The notes beneath the pieces are model-generated. The model saw only the letters and a program-made list of their open reading frames with translations. It was not told where the DNA came from and searched no databases. From contig WIXG01000005.1 of assembly GCA_009869945.1 (NCBI GenBank), positions 1 to 64,000 of the forward strand: a DNA stretch of 64,000 nt. Reading direction: 5' to 3'. A program made the position numbers and the translations under genes. The stretch is from Mesaphorura yosii. Lineage: Eukaryota; Arthropoda; Collembola; Poduromorpha; Tullbergiidae. Position 1 is the first letter of the stretch. The number at the start of each line of letters is the position of its first letter. Shown piece by piece: positions 40,402 through 55,400 of the stretch.

Positions 40402-43400
40402 CTTTTGAAAGTAGAGGCAGAAAGCTGCGTGCTGTATGAATTAATTCAGGTGATGAGACCTCTGGAGAAATTAAGAAAAGAAGCTCAACTGTAGAGAGAC
40501 GGATGATTAAAAGTTAAATATTGAAAAGCATCCACACGGAAGATGCTTACTTCCTCAATGCTTGTGCTGAGTACGAAGTGTGACGCTGGGTTTTGGAGAA
40601 GAGCTGGAGTGACTTCAGTTAAGGATTCCCTTGGAATTAATTGAAAAATTGGTATGCACAGATGCAGCAGAGCAATGTGAAATATCTACTGGAAGTATTT
40701 CACTTCAACGTGAAATTGCCGAAATGAAGAAGAATTAAAGGAGGTTATCCCGAAGATAGATACAGAATTGAATTATTTTTCTTTGTTCTTATCCTGCTCC
40801 GAATTCAAGATTCTTTCTTTTTCGGCTTCGTTGTTCACTCGAATCTGAATTATTGTGTTACTTCTTCCTTGATGGGCCCGAAACGAGAAGGTGATGAGGT
40901 GCTCAGTGCTGAAAGCGCTCTTTATTCCGTCACTGAAGCAGAAGTTGAAGATTTTAATCCTTTCACGAATGCCGAAGAAAGAGTCCTATTTTCCTTTTGG
41001 ACACGTCTTCTACGCCATAGTGTGGCCCGGTTTTTAAAGTAAACTAAACGAGAGAACTTTTATTTCTTGGAGTTGGTTTGTTTAGTTTACGTAATAAAGT
41101 GTTCGTCTTCTTAAATGCGCAGCACAGCGCCCAGTTCCACATTAGTTAATTCGCCGAAGATGATGGTCCAAGACCCCGTGTTTATTTTCTGGTTTCGAAA
41201 GTTTATACGGAATAACTTATGCGGAGGGAAGCCAGAGTTGGGACACGAATGGCAGGAAGATTTTCTTCACACTCACAAACACGTGTCAAAAGGTTGCCGT
41301 TCCGAATTATAACGTAAACGGTGCCTCTTTTCCTCGTTCCTCGTTAGAATTATACTCAACTTGCATGGGATGGAATGTCGTTGAGTAATTTGTACGTGAG
41401 ATTCCAAGAAGATGAACTCTGATTTACGAGCGACGTCTTCTTGTGATGAGTACGTCGTAAAAAGCGTATTTGACGCTTTGGGCTTGGTGCCTGGCTGAGT
41501 CGAGTCGTTGTTTATGCTGCGAAGTCAGGACGAGAATTAAAAGGCTGGCCGTCGCCGTCACGTCGAGCGTAGTTAATGTTATGACAAAGTCGTCAGCCAA
41601 GGTATGTGGAGGTACGTAAAGTGGAGTAGGATTTGAAACAGGAGACAAAAATTCTGTGGATTCTTGTGTTACAATAACAATGAAATGTTGAAATGTGCCA
41701 AGGACGCTGCGTATTAATGAGAAGTATTCTTTTCTTCCATACACGGTTTAAATAGTTCTTGCACTTGTCTGCTTGCCATTGTGCGAGCGAGACTGTCTTG
41801 ATTGTAATCATTCAGCAAACACACTTATCATCTTTTGAGTGGTTTCACAGTCGCAGTCGCAGCCACACTGGCCTGAACACTTGCTTCGCTGTCTGGAGGT
41901 GTATTGTTGCACAGGTGATACGTAACGCGAGACTTTTGTCAATGGAATGTTAATTACACGACGCTAATTGTACACATTGTCAGTCAGTGTCAGCATGTGT
42001 GGACGCAGACGAAACGAGAAATGGTTCTAAATATGACTGCACTGTGCAAAGCACGATGGAGGCTTGAAACTGTTTATACTTCAGAGTAAACACTAAATTG
42101 AATTATTTACTTAGCTGGGATGCATGGATTGAGTTGAAGTTAATGGATGGCATTATAACAAAATGGAAAGAGTTTCATTTTTACCTTGTACGAAGTACGA
42201 ATCACGTACGCGTGTACGTGGCTTACTGTTCTCAGGTGCTGTGCTGTTGCTGGAGAATCCAACGTGCTTGACGATGAAGAGATTCCTTTTTCAGCGATTC
42301 AGCGTGCACTTATTAGGCTATTATTTGCACACAATGGCAGTTGTTGGCAGGAGCCACCACGGGCTTATTGGAAAATCATGCTAATTATGGTACAGTACAC
42401 AAGTTATGCAGCACGCGCATTTGCTACAGTCTTCAGTCTTGCTTGGAGCACAATGCAAATTTTGGAACCTTTAATTTCACATTTCACTCATTCACCACGA
42501 TACGGCCGCGAGAATGGCAAGACCTTCAATTATATTGTTCTGTTCTGTGTATTCTTCCTTTTTACTGCTGCAACGTTCTGTTTTGTTCCACCCACGACAA
42601 AAGAGTTGCAAGAGTCGTAAAACGCACGTGAATGCGGGCGCGAGGCTCGTACAGATGAGTTGTGGAGAATATTTAATATTTATAATGTAAAAACATCACA
42701 CTTCCTTCCTTCCTCATTCATTCGAAATCTCTGCTACCATTATTATCATTCCTCGTTTGTAAATTCCATGTAAATAACTTGGAAGGTTGAGACCCAGACC
42801 CAAAACGCCAGAACATGTAATTTATGGCGTTCTTCTGCACTTCACGCTATCACGTTGTACTTTGGAGGGCGAAGGATTTATTCTTCATAAAGCCACGCAT
42901 TAAAAATTCAAAACGCCATGCCCAAGCGACGGCAATGAAAAAGAAAAGGAACCTCCCAAGAGGAATTAAATCTCGGGAACGTGAAGTAAAAATGCCACAA
43001 CCTTCTAAATCAGGTAAATAAAGAATTATTATGAATCCAGTCGCATTCGTCAGTCGAATTACATAATCTCTCCAGAATAATGAGCGATTGTTTCTGCAGC
43101 GTCACGTTCCTCACCAATTTTATTTGGCACACACTCAGTTTGCATCGGTACACTTTAAGCAGGCAGAGGCAGACCTCACGACACGACACACGTTCACAAT
43201 TCAGCACGGCACGGTTCGTGTCAAGTCACATTTAAATACTTAATGCGAGGTACTTCAACGTCAGCTTTAGTCTTGGCGTCTTGTTTTGGTTGTGGATTGT
43301 GGTTGTTCACACCTACGAGATCTAATGAATTGAATTAAATCTCACCATATCCGATCGCTGCGCGCACTGCGTGTAAGGTGTAAGGTGAGATTTAATTATT

Positions 43401-46400
43401 TAAAGTACTCCACGAATGGATACTCGATTAAAGAGTAATCAGCAATCTGTATTCTGTAATCTGCGCATCTCAACGCTCCTTTGCTGGTGATCTCTGACCG
43501 ACTGACACTCGTCTCGTTCCTCGCCTCGCAGTGGGCACTCTCTCAAGGAAAACACATTGTGCATTTCTAATCACAAATACAAGTATTAGAAATGGTAATC
43601 AGGTGTGGAATGGTTATGACTGTGTATTGCGTGTTGCATTGCATTCGGTTGTGCTATTAGAAGGTGGTTATATGGTCTTTAAACCAATTTTTGTATGTAC
43701 GTGAATGATAAGCAACGTGTACAATAATCCCAATATCCTCTGGTCTGCGCCTTGCATGAATGAAGTTTCAAGGTAATCTTCGATGTGTAATGAGAATGAG
43801 TAATGAAACTCACTCGCCCTGTTCGTGTTGTCTTGTGTAAACTGATACCTTTGGCCGGACGATTTTTTATGACTGAGTCACTTATTGTCGTGTTTATCTG
43901 GTCAGTTTATGGCGCAAAACTCGCATTCCCTTAATTTGAGAAATTGCGAAATCACAGCCGAACATGTTAATTAAGATTAACTTCTCATGATTTTCTTTGC
44001 GGTGCAGAGTTCAGTTCAATTTTGGGTCGGAATCTCTGCTGCAAAAATGTTTCTCACGAATCACGAAATTCATGAGATTGCAAATTCTCAAATTTCCAAT
44101 GCGAAATTCGAAAGATTGGTTAATTATAATGCTCGCTTAATACTAAATGCTAATCGTTGTTATCCTCAGTGTTCACGTCTTCATGAGAAATTGCTTGCAT
44201 TTCATCATCATTACCTGAGCGTGCTGCTAGCTCAATGATGAACAAAAACTTTTTAATAATGGCAATAGGGAAAAATCAAATGCGAGCTTTGAAAACTGTA
44301 AATTTAGAATTTACCGGTTTACTTTTTTGCAAAGGCAATAAAATCTGTATCGCATTTGGTCTGAATAATGTTGTTCGACCTATTGAATGTATTGAACTTT
44401 TTCTCAGCATGCAAATGTGAACAAGTTTCTTCGCACACCCATTCCACATTCCTACAAGTACTTAAAATGCGAGAAGGGCAGGGAAGAGATAAAACTCACG
44501 CTAGCCACATAAAGCTCACTGATTGATCTCTCGTGTTGAGTGTCACCATCACCGAATAATTACGAATCGCACTTACGGGATGACACCTAGTTAATGCAGG
44601 AATGTGGTGCCCAAACCCAAAACGTCAAGTTGAGAAATTTGGGGGCCTGTTAATAACATTTGCATTTGGAGCGATGTACAGGGCGCCGGGAGCTGTGAAA
44701 AACATTACCATCTGTCACTGCCGTCACTGCTTGACTCCTTGCACCGTGCCACATTAGTAATAAATGGATTTCAAGTTCAAGATCACGATCAATGAGCCTT
44801 GCCTGCCTGCCTTGCATGCTCCACGCCGGAAACGGCAGTCGCAGAGCATTAGGAGTCTCTCGCGGTCTCCAATATGTCACTTTCTTATTTTGAAAGGAAA
44901 CCTGATCTGTATTCCAGAGAGAGACAAAGTGAGGAAAGGCAAGGGAATGATCTCACTGCACTTCTACACGAGAAACTCATAAAAGTAAGTTTCTCATTTA
45001 GGCCGACCATATTCCCTTACTAACAAAGGAGACCAACGATAAAAATTCAGAAAGCAGGAGCAGAAACTCAGAACGAACTCGGCTCAATATATTGAGAGAC
45101 GAGAGAATACATTTGAGACCAGTCCAGTAGCACTACTTTTCTCCCTGCTCACACTGTTGCAGTCAGAACACGAAGAGTCCAACAAGACATAAATGATTGA
45201 ATGAACGAAATACGCGATAGATACGTAATAGAGAGGTTGGACTGCTAGCAAATGGAATTTCTCGTGTCCTTTTCACCCGTTAATAGCTCAGTTGTCCGTC
45301 GCATTAAAGTGTAATATAGGACGACGACGACTCACTGCCGCTGGGTGACAGCGACAACTCTTCCCTGCCTGGGCGATTGCGACACAAGACACTAACAATG
45401 GAATCTGACGCAAAAGAGGGACGGAGAACAGCAATAAAACTGAATAATTGAATCGAATCACCATCACACGATCACACCACGACGTCAAGACGCAAGACGC
45501 ACAAGATACAAAAAGAAACTCAAACACCACGACACCACGACCGGGCTTGCAGGGTGACTGTGACTGACGGATGGACACTGGCGATTAACGCCATTGTAAT
45601 CCTGAACGTTGTACAAGGCGTAAATTCGTAAATTGCTTGGCTTGGCATGCTGCTGGCTGCTGGTCGAGCGAGAAGAACACAATAACAACTTTTAACGTAA
45701 TCTCGCCGTTCCAATTTCACGATTGCCTATTTCGCCTTTTTTCACCTCTCAGAGAAAGACGTAATTGTAAGCATCGAAAAAAAATACAAAAGTACAGTTA
45801 GACAAGACATCAGACCAAAAAATATGAGACGGGGCTCAATGTTCGATTCAGAACCGACTACAATATGCAAACTCATCCGTTTTGGGCGACCCGAGCGCTC
45901 AACAATTGCAAAGCGCAGCGCGCAGATTGCGTTTAGTGCCTTTTTGGCCTGGCCCGATTTGCCATAATCGCAGTGAGCATAATCTTCGTTGAATTCAATT
46001 TCGAGCTGGGTTTCAAAAGTCTGAACCTGCGAGTGACTTTTATATTTATTTATGCGTCTCTGCGTTCCATAAACAAATTCATACGCATTGCCTCGCACTC
46101 GTCTCCGTCTTTCTTCCTATTTCAGCATTCAGCTGACTTTGACTGACTGTGAGACGAAACAGTGAGCCAGTTGCGCAACGAACTTTTATGGTTTTATTCC
46201 GAAAGCAACTAAACTAAACTCGTTTAGAGCAGAGCAGATTGCCCATTTCTAAACGCTTACAACTTTTTTGCCATTCTGCCAGTCAGTTAAAGGCGCTTTC
46301 TGGGCTTAGTTTTACTGTTACCTCATTTACCAAATGGATTTAGTTAAATGGAATGATTATGCTACGTCTGCTACTTTGGATCGGATGCAGCGATGAAGAT

Positions 46401-49400
46401 GGCGATGAAACAATGTACGAAAATAACTTTAAATGGATGCTCGGTGCTGCTGTTTTGTATTATTTCACTGCACAACGTGTTCTGACTTCCGCACTTTGTG
46501 CTCGCTGGTGTTTGGCTTGGTCTCGATATCGATACAATTCACATTCACCCTTTTAGTTTTACGTACTGCTAAACTGAATCGTTTAACCAGGTTCAAGCCG
46601 ATCTTACGACTGACTCATTCGAGTTGTGCATGGACCATTTGAATCGAGACTCATTCAATGGATTTTCTCATCTCGTCATACATTTTGCCATTGCGTAGAT
46701 GGCCACGGCTACGGGACGCAAGGGAAATGATTGCGTTTGACAGAGCTGAGCGAATGCCTGTGGGCACGTCGAGCCGAGATGCATCTTGCAACATTACGCC
46801 AGGCCAAGCCAAGCCAAGCAAGATAGCAACACAAATATCGCATTATAGAAATCTCATTTACAACATTACAAGGAGGAAATACGAAATACGAGATCGGCTA
46901 TGCGAATGCGATGCAACTCAGCGCAATTTTAGCCTGGGCTCGGATTTGGGATTAGATCCTAATAATGCAGACGCAGACGCAGACTCGAAGAGATGAGATG
47001 AGATGCTGTTGATGATGATGTCACATCGTGTACCCATTATGCTTAATCATTACTGTTCGCAAAACCGCATAATGCCTAATGCAAAACGAGCAATAAACAC
47101 AAACGCAAAGGCGAATGCGAAATGCTGTCTTACATTTTTCTTTGCCGGCCCTGGACATAAAAGAGGAGATATTACTTATGAATTATGAATAATAATCACA
47201 GTCTCGCAACCAGTCAGTCAGTCTCGTTTTACAAGTGTCTTGAAAGATGATCAATTGGCGAAATGACACGTCTCAGTGAACGACGGAGCGGCGTCGAGAG
47301 TCTATTTTCGTCCGACAGCCAAGCCAAGGCACGCATAATTTATGAGTGTGTGCTAAAACAAACCAGGCCAGACCAGCAGAATATTACACATGACAATTAT
47401 TATTACAGCGTGTGCAAATATGACAATTTGTCATTTATGAAGACGGCGACACTGATAAATCAAGGCAGAAGCAGAAATTGCCGTCAGCTAGATGAACTGT
47501 GTGCTGTATTATTGCTACGCGTGCTCATAAAAACGAAGCGTGATAAATGTACATTTATTCGCTGGTACGAATTTATAAACAGAAACAACAATGAGAGTCT
47601 TTCACACTTTTGCCGCCACGCACGAAGCGAGTCAGTCAAGTCAAGAGGACGTCTGTCTAATAATAAACAGTAAACAGAAGCATGTGCGTGCCGTTGAATG
47701 GTGAGACTCGCGACTCGCAATCGGGATTCGACGTTCGCCCATCGCATCGCAGAAAATTTGCATATTAAACATATTTGCTGGCTGCGTCGTTCGAATTGAG
47801 TTCACATGTAGCACGATATCGTTTGTTTACCAAAATTAGAACAGAGTTTATACGCGTGCTTGCATGCATGCTGTGCCGAGATTATGCTTATTATTATGAC
47901 ACTCGTATTAATATCCGAGGGATGATAGCCTCAATGATGGCGGCACGGCGGCAAAGCACGGTAGCATAAACGAACGGTAAATGAATCAGGCACGATGAAT
48001 CTTACTTGAACTCATTTGGGATTGAAGCGAGACGAGTATTTGCGTATTTGTGTATTTTGTTTAAAATTCACGCACGCCAGTAATGGCGTTGCTTTATGCG
48101 CATTGACGATTCTTTTTATAGCTCATAAGATGCCGAATAAATTTACATTTCACACCGGAACTTTGCAAATACCAAATGCACTACGCACGTTTTACAGCTG
48201 AACCCGAACAAACTCTTGCATATTTCACGTGCCGGTAAAACAAAACAGAAAAATGCAGGCAGGAGCGAACAGATTCAGATTCGGAGCTTACATTTCAGCC
48301 ACGACCAACGTTTGTGTTGGCTTCAGTTTCAGTTTATTGCTGACACTGGCACTGACACTGAAAACGAATCAGACACAACAAGCGTGAAACGCGCACAGCT
48401 TTTACCGTCTGCTGTTTTGCTTTGCACAGTCACTCTCACCGACTGAACCTGAGCTGAAGAAGTTGAGTCTCAGCGCAGTGCCCGAAAAATGGAAAAACAG
48501 TACAGACTCGCGTTACCTCAGAACGAAGACTGGAAAAGGGGAGAAAATTCTGTGAGCAATAGCAACAAACTGGGAACAAGAATGAAGTACACAGAATAGA
48601 CTGACTGGCTGAGTCTGGCTCTTCAGCCTAGTATAAACAGCTGCCAAATCTCCCTTGTCTCTGTTCCTGCTTTTGCTGTTGCTTTTCGTACTCTTCCTCG
48701 TTCTCCGTACTTCGAATCCTGCTTGCTTACTTGTGTCGCCGCATCACATCATCAACAACAGGCAAACCGTTTGCGTTTGCATTCAATGGAATTGTGGACT
48801 GCACTGTGTATTCTTTTAAATGCGTTCGCCAGTTTGCCGGTATGTAGGAGTATGTAGAATGTAGAATGTCGAGTGGAGATGAGAGCAAGGGGACGCAGAT
48901 ACAGAAAATACAGATACGGCACGGAGTATGGAGAACGCCAGGATGAAGAAAATACCTCCGTGTTGTTTTGTTGCATTTTGTGGACAAGAACAAGGCAATA
49001 TGATAATTCACAATTTGTATTCGAACGAGTTTTCCTCATCTTCATCTCATTATCTTTTTATCTAAATCGGAAATCTTGTAAACTTGCAAACCTGCAAACT
49101 TTCTCCTGCTTCTCTTAATGGTTATGAATGCAGAATGCAGACGAGGACAATAGAGCAGCGAGATAAACAGAACAGCATGACAAAATGACAATGAGGGAGA
49201 AACATAAGGAAAAATTAGAGCCGACAGACATAAAGATAAAAAATTAGTGCCTTCAGAGAAACCTGACGAGCCATTATGTCCGGAGCACCAGAGAGTCTTT
49301 GAGGCTTGCTGGAGTCTGACGGGAAAATGAGTTTCCCCTTTGTCATTGCAATTATGGCAATTTCCCTTTCTTCAATGTTATGGCAAGCAAGGCAGACATG

Positions 49401-52400
49401 GCATGGCGGTAATATTAATGGCAATGTCACACAACTCGAAACGTAAACGAAGCCACATGAAGGCCAGGAAAACATGCCGCTTTTATTATGGGCACGGCCG
49501 CAGCAGCCATGCAGGGAAGACACCACCGCGCCGCCAAAAAATGTACGCTTACATCTGTTCTTACCACATGAAAGGCTCTCTTATCATCACAATGAATGGA
49601 GCCGGTTGGCAGTGTGTGAAAAATGCGAGACTCGCTGTGGTTCACCGGCGAGAGACACAGCAAATTACTGTCGGGTTCCCGACTCTGTTTTCGCTACCAC
49701 CAACCAAGCTAAGCCACCACCATCATATTGACATATGCTAAAACGGCTGCGGTTTCGGGGAGATAATACACCATAAAGTTTTTAGTGCGTGCGAAAAGCA
49801 AAGAGTCATGTACGTGTACGCGAGATGATCGTCTTAACAAGATGAGAATAACTATTCGCACTTGCTATTTGCAAAATGCGAGACCTCGTCGAGGAAGAAA
49901 GAACCGTCATTTTGGCTTTGGTGTCAGCGTTTGTTATCACCCTTTCACTATGAATAATTTTATTCGACGATAAAGCATTCCCTTCCAAGGTTCTTCTTTG
50001 ACTGCTACGCCAGTCGGGCTGATCTGCCAAAATCGGGATTCAAGCCATTAAATCTATGCCACGTATCCTCACTTTAGTTTAGTGTTGAGCAGCGGAAGAT
50101 CGTAAACTAAATTACTCTGCTCTTATTTCAAGATTCACGTTAATAATAGACCTCTTGCATTACTTTGCTAATCTAGCCATACCAATTCAATGTCTCCATG
50201 TCTTTTGGTGCCGTGAGGAACGAAATGAGACCATGGAAGCAGTTCAAAAACCTTGCTTGCCAGGCCGAACTACATTAATCGAGGATGTGCGTTTCGTCTC
50301 GATATTTATTTAATAGAAGCGCAAAGTGCCAATAATAACACTAATAGAATATATTAGATTCAAGTTGAACATAAATTATTCTGGCGAGGGCGGATAATAT
50401 TCTGAAAATTATGTACCGTCAAGCAATTTAAAATAAGTGACACTTCCTATTTAAGTGAATTCGACTGTATTATTAGCAGCAAATCATACGGTCGGCTGGA
50501 GCTCCATTCACCCAAAACCACTTACGCGTGAATTCATTCGCTTCTTATTGCTGTTTCATAAAGCTTCCTAATCCAGTATATTAAAATGAAATTCTCTCAT
50601 TCATTCGTACTTATTGTTATGAAAATACAAATATTTCTTAACTCTGCATTCTGTGATGCAAAGTTCGTTAAATGCGAAGCTGGAGGCAAAATCTTTGATG
50701 AGCTGATAATTTCAAAGGAAAATAGCCTGCTTTGAAAGTCAAAGCCAACAAGTTGCAGCGCGTAAGTTCTGTTTGCTTTGGGCTCATTTTTACCCTCGCC
50801 CTGCCCTGCCCTGCCTAAACTGAACCCTGTATCGTATTTCACTTCGGTGGCTGAGTGGCTGCTCATAAATATTAAATTTAAAGTTTTTCCTTGAATTTCG
50901 TCTTTTGTTTTACGGTTCGGTTCTTGAAAACTCCAAAATTTGTTCGTCATATCCATTTCAGAGTCGCCAACCCGCACACTGAAAATGGAGCTTCAAAGTA
51001 AACGCAGCGGCATCCAACAATTTCAAACTCAAACTCAATTTCTGGGAAGAAATTATGAAACTCACTTTCAATTTGTGCTGCATAATGCATAATAAACAAG
51101 TGACAGTTCTCAACTCAGCGGAAACCAGCAACAGTAAATGGAAAATCCATTTCTTCGCGTTTCAGTTTCTTGTAAACCTGTCATGCCTGTTCTGTTCGTG
51201 TTTCCACTTATCCATCCGATCGTGTCAAGTTCCCAATCCCTCATTCACTGCTTGTCACCGAATACCGTATCGAATAACAAGACACAAGTGTGCAATGCGC
51301 AATGTGAAATGCGGCCAAACATCAGCCAATATCTACTGCCTTGCTAATGCCAAGCTACACGATATCCCAATCGAGTTGAGCGTGAAATCGAGAACCGACG
51401 GCGAAGGAGCAATGGCAATAATAAGAAAAATGCAATCTCCACTTGTCGAATGCAAACATGGCGCAATGCAAGTAGGAAAATGAAATGTCGAGACAGACGA
51501 GGAAATGCAACTCGGTCGAAGTGGTCTGTTCCATAAACTCAATAAATAATACCCGTACACGATTCATAACACCCCGAATTTACAATCTGCCCATTTGCTA
51601 GCAATCTGCAAGAGCAAATCCCTGGGCGACATATGTTCCATGGTCCAGGCTGGCTTAACTACGCGCAGTGCGGTGTAGTGAAAGAACGACTAAATCCACA
51701 TCCTGCATGTGTTTGAATACGCGTTCTGAATTGCGTACAGTAATAATTCTCGTCTCGCGTCCGTGTAATCATCCTTGTATTGTTAACAAAATCGAAAAAT
51801 TGTATTCATAACACCGTCAACCGTGTAAATAAAGGATCGAATGACAATTGAATCACATTTGTACCACTTGAACCTTATGGCCTTTATTAGCAACTAGTTT
51901 GTGCATGCTGCATGCTGCGTTGTACTTATGCAATCCAAACTGGGCACTGAGCACGAGTATTCCCTTAAAAGAGGAAAGAATGTCTCGGTCTTAAACCCCT
52001 GCCACGGCACACCCTGAATTAATTCTCCGCTCGAAGCCTTGTGATGGGTGTTTCAGAGTTTACAGCCAAAGATAGAAATTTACAGCGTGAAACGTGCCCA
52101 TTAAACCACAATTGTATTTTCTTGTTTGCTATTTAGGACTATTGGTTCTTACGTTTCAAGTAATTTCGTGTGACAATTTAAGTAGAAAAGCTATAACGAA
52201 GGAGAAACGTTGAAATCCAGAGAAGAATTCGACACGTGTTTACTTTTTGTTTCACGCGTTATACGATAATTAGCCTCCATTTGAAGTAATGACTTCTGTC
52301 GTGTAATGAATGTCGTGCGGGTATACTTCGGGCATATGCACGAATGGAACCTCAGAGAAGACGCTTTCTTATGTTGATAACCCTCATTTGTGGCTCGTAA

Positions 52401-55400
52401 TATATAACTGGAGAATTTATTCTTTGTTACAATTTCGGAGTTTAAATCTTCAAGCAAAATAAACGCTACGTTGGCTCTGGCTTTTAAGAATAAAATTCTT
52501 GTCTCCGAAAGCGCAAGACGACAGCTCCACAAAATATTGCAATCGCAATTGAGGGGATAAACAGCTGAATACTTCGCTCCAATGGAATATTCGCTTTATC
52601 AAGAAGTTGATGACTCAGACAAGTTTAAGCTCTGTTGTCTGTTGTTCTCGTCTTTTCCCGTCCTCGTAACTTTCTTCTTCCTCACCCGGAGGACTGGATG
52701 TGACTCACCAGTACAGGAAGGCGAAGTTCAGAATGCAGATCTCCTTTTACTGATGTATCAGCGGCAGAATCCAAACCTTGCCTTTATTCACCAGCCAAGA
52801 AGTGCAGACAAGGCATGAGGCAAGCACTGCACTTTCGCTGACGCTTGTTCTTAACTGAGACCAGAGCGGGATTTATATCAACCACATGAATAGTTATCCG
52901 GTTATGCAAAACAGGCATCAAAAATTAAAATCTGGATGCTGTGATTGATGAGAACCTCGCTTTTACTACTCTGAAATGAATGTAAATCCATTTTAAATTA
53001 AGAAACGCGCATAATCGCCAGGCGCAAAGCGCGTCGCTTCCTTCAAATCTTTTCTGAATACGAGCGCCAAAATCCAATAATGCATTCAAGAATGCAATAT
53101 TCGTATCCGACAAAAGAACTGCTGTACTTAGGCAAAGCCACATCTTGAACTGATACGCGGGAGTCAAAACGTGAAAAATAGCACGAACAGGAATAAAGCG
53201 CAGAAATGAAATATTTTCCGAAGAATATTCTTGCGAGGAATTCAATTTCAAGCCTAAATTATATGCTACCCGGTTGAGTTGAGAGTATTGAGTTCAGTTC
53301 TGCATTCATCATCATCAAGATGCGCCGCAACCATAAATTACTATTTGTACACTTTTTGCTTTCTCTGTCTCGAATTTTTCTCCCTCTCGAAGTCTTTAAA
53401 ACGTCAGTGCAGCCTGCTTCGAGCTTCACAGGCAGGCAGGTTTCGCATTCGTGCGCTTTCTCATTTCGAGCACCGAGATCGGGTCTATGAAGAAGGGGAG
53501 GAAGCTCGCGCTCTCGTTCTCAAACTTTCTGTTGTGAGTGCTCTTGAGCATAACCATTATGATTACTAGATTTTCGAACTCCTGAAATTTCTATGACATG
53601 TGTAACCCAGCGACAGGGCATTACAGCGATGCAATGTTATTAGGAGAAGATAGGAGTGAAAGTGCGTACGCCGGGCCATCGGTTTATTGTATTAAACTCA
53701 TATTGCTTTTCACACACTACATGAACAGGGAACACATAACACGCCAACGCAAAGCTCAGCACAGGGAAGAAAGAAAGAAACCCAGCACATCTTTCCATCT
53801 TAGCCTGAGTCAGAGCCCAACCTCCAGTACAAGGCTAAGTATTCAGTGTTTGCGTCTGGTGAACTTTCTCCCTCGTCACTTTCAGTCGTCACAATGCATC
53901 ATGCAATGCACCCCAAACACTCAACTCTCAGCTGCGAGTTGTGTGGTATTGGAAAGCGGAGATAAGAAACCAAAAGGGAAAGTAAAGCAGACTCTACGTT
54001 AGTACAACCGGCAACGGAAGGCAAAGGCCAAGACTTTGCCAGGCACCCAAACAAAAGATGACTCATTTCATTTCGTTTATCGCTTTCCTGGTCTGATGAG
54101 GAAGCAGCAAGCAGAAACGGAGCAGGAAGAGCTTATTACTTATCCAGTAATAAAATATATTGCAATACAATTCAAGAAGAAGATTACAACAGATGGATTA
54201 CTAGCAAAGAGCATTTCCTTATTTGATGCAACCTGAAATGAGAGTACAGCTTGAGAAAGCAATGCCGTGCAGGATGAGCTGGTGTTAAACGTGGAGCTTC
54301 GTTACGGTAAAGCAGCGAAGGGTTGAAGTGGTCTCTGGCGGATGAGATCGAAGGTTTTGCACAGTTCGTTGTTGAGCTCTTTGTCTCATACTGAACTGGC
54401 AGTTGCAGCCTTTCATTACGGCAACAACGCAACAATGAAATGGTGCTGTTTGAATTTTTCATGCTGAAGCGAGGAAAAACTGTGCTATGAATCTGAAGAT
54501 ATTTTGGTCGGTCAAGAAATGGTAAACTTCATCATCATCTTCACGCAATCCATTAGTGGCTAACCGACCGTGAAAACCCGATTTCTTCTCTCGAAGTACC
54601 TTTATGAAGTCGCTTGCAATGATAACTAATAACTCCCAGTCGTCAATTAAGAGTGCTCTACTTGTTAATATGAGTTGTCATTCAACATCCTTCCTTTTGA
54701 TTACACCTTATCATTATTGTAGCATTTTAATGATTATCATTGTACACATGCCACAAAGTACAAATAGAAATCTTGAAATCTACTAAAAATTGGGTAGATT
54801 TTTTACTCAAGCAGTTAATGGGCAAGAAGAAACATCGAACATCGTGAATTCCTCAAGGGTAAAATTATTGCACGAAAGTAGTAGTCATTTTTATTTCGCT
54901 TCGTATTGACTCCTTTAAAAGTACGGTAGAAATCTTCAGTGAGCAAGAAACCAGTACAGATCGTAGAGGGAATGCAAAAAATGTTCTCGTACGCGTACCA
55001 CGGCCAATTGCTTGAAGTGCAACAGCACAATTATTTTATGTCAATGGGCAATCCAACTAACAATATTTACAACTTCCGATAATGGAATCAGTCAAATAAA
55101 TCTTCGCCTATTGATCAGCATAGACAGAAATGCAATTCACCGGACGGTCTTGAAAAGTCAAGCAGCTCTTTCATTCCACCGCACAACAAAGAATTCCTGC
55201 ATGCCTCAGTGGCTCAAATCACTTCAAGCTAATTTCTCAATTCAATCAATGCAGAAGTACAAAATGCGAAGACCCAATTGAAACTCACCGTGACCGCTGA
55301 CACTTTCAATTTTTTCACGCACAACCTCATTTGTGTCAAATCATGTGTGAACCCAACCAAGGTAAAGACGGGGCAGCCACACAACCACGTAAATAAGAAT

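Noticed and set aside
42186-42620. Plus-strand ORF of 144 codons with hydrophobic runs
   Set aside because: It overlaps other frames of similar length, has no recognisable domain, and lies in the putative gene 3 intron on the opposite strand.
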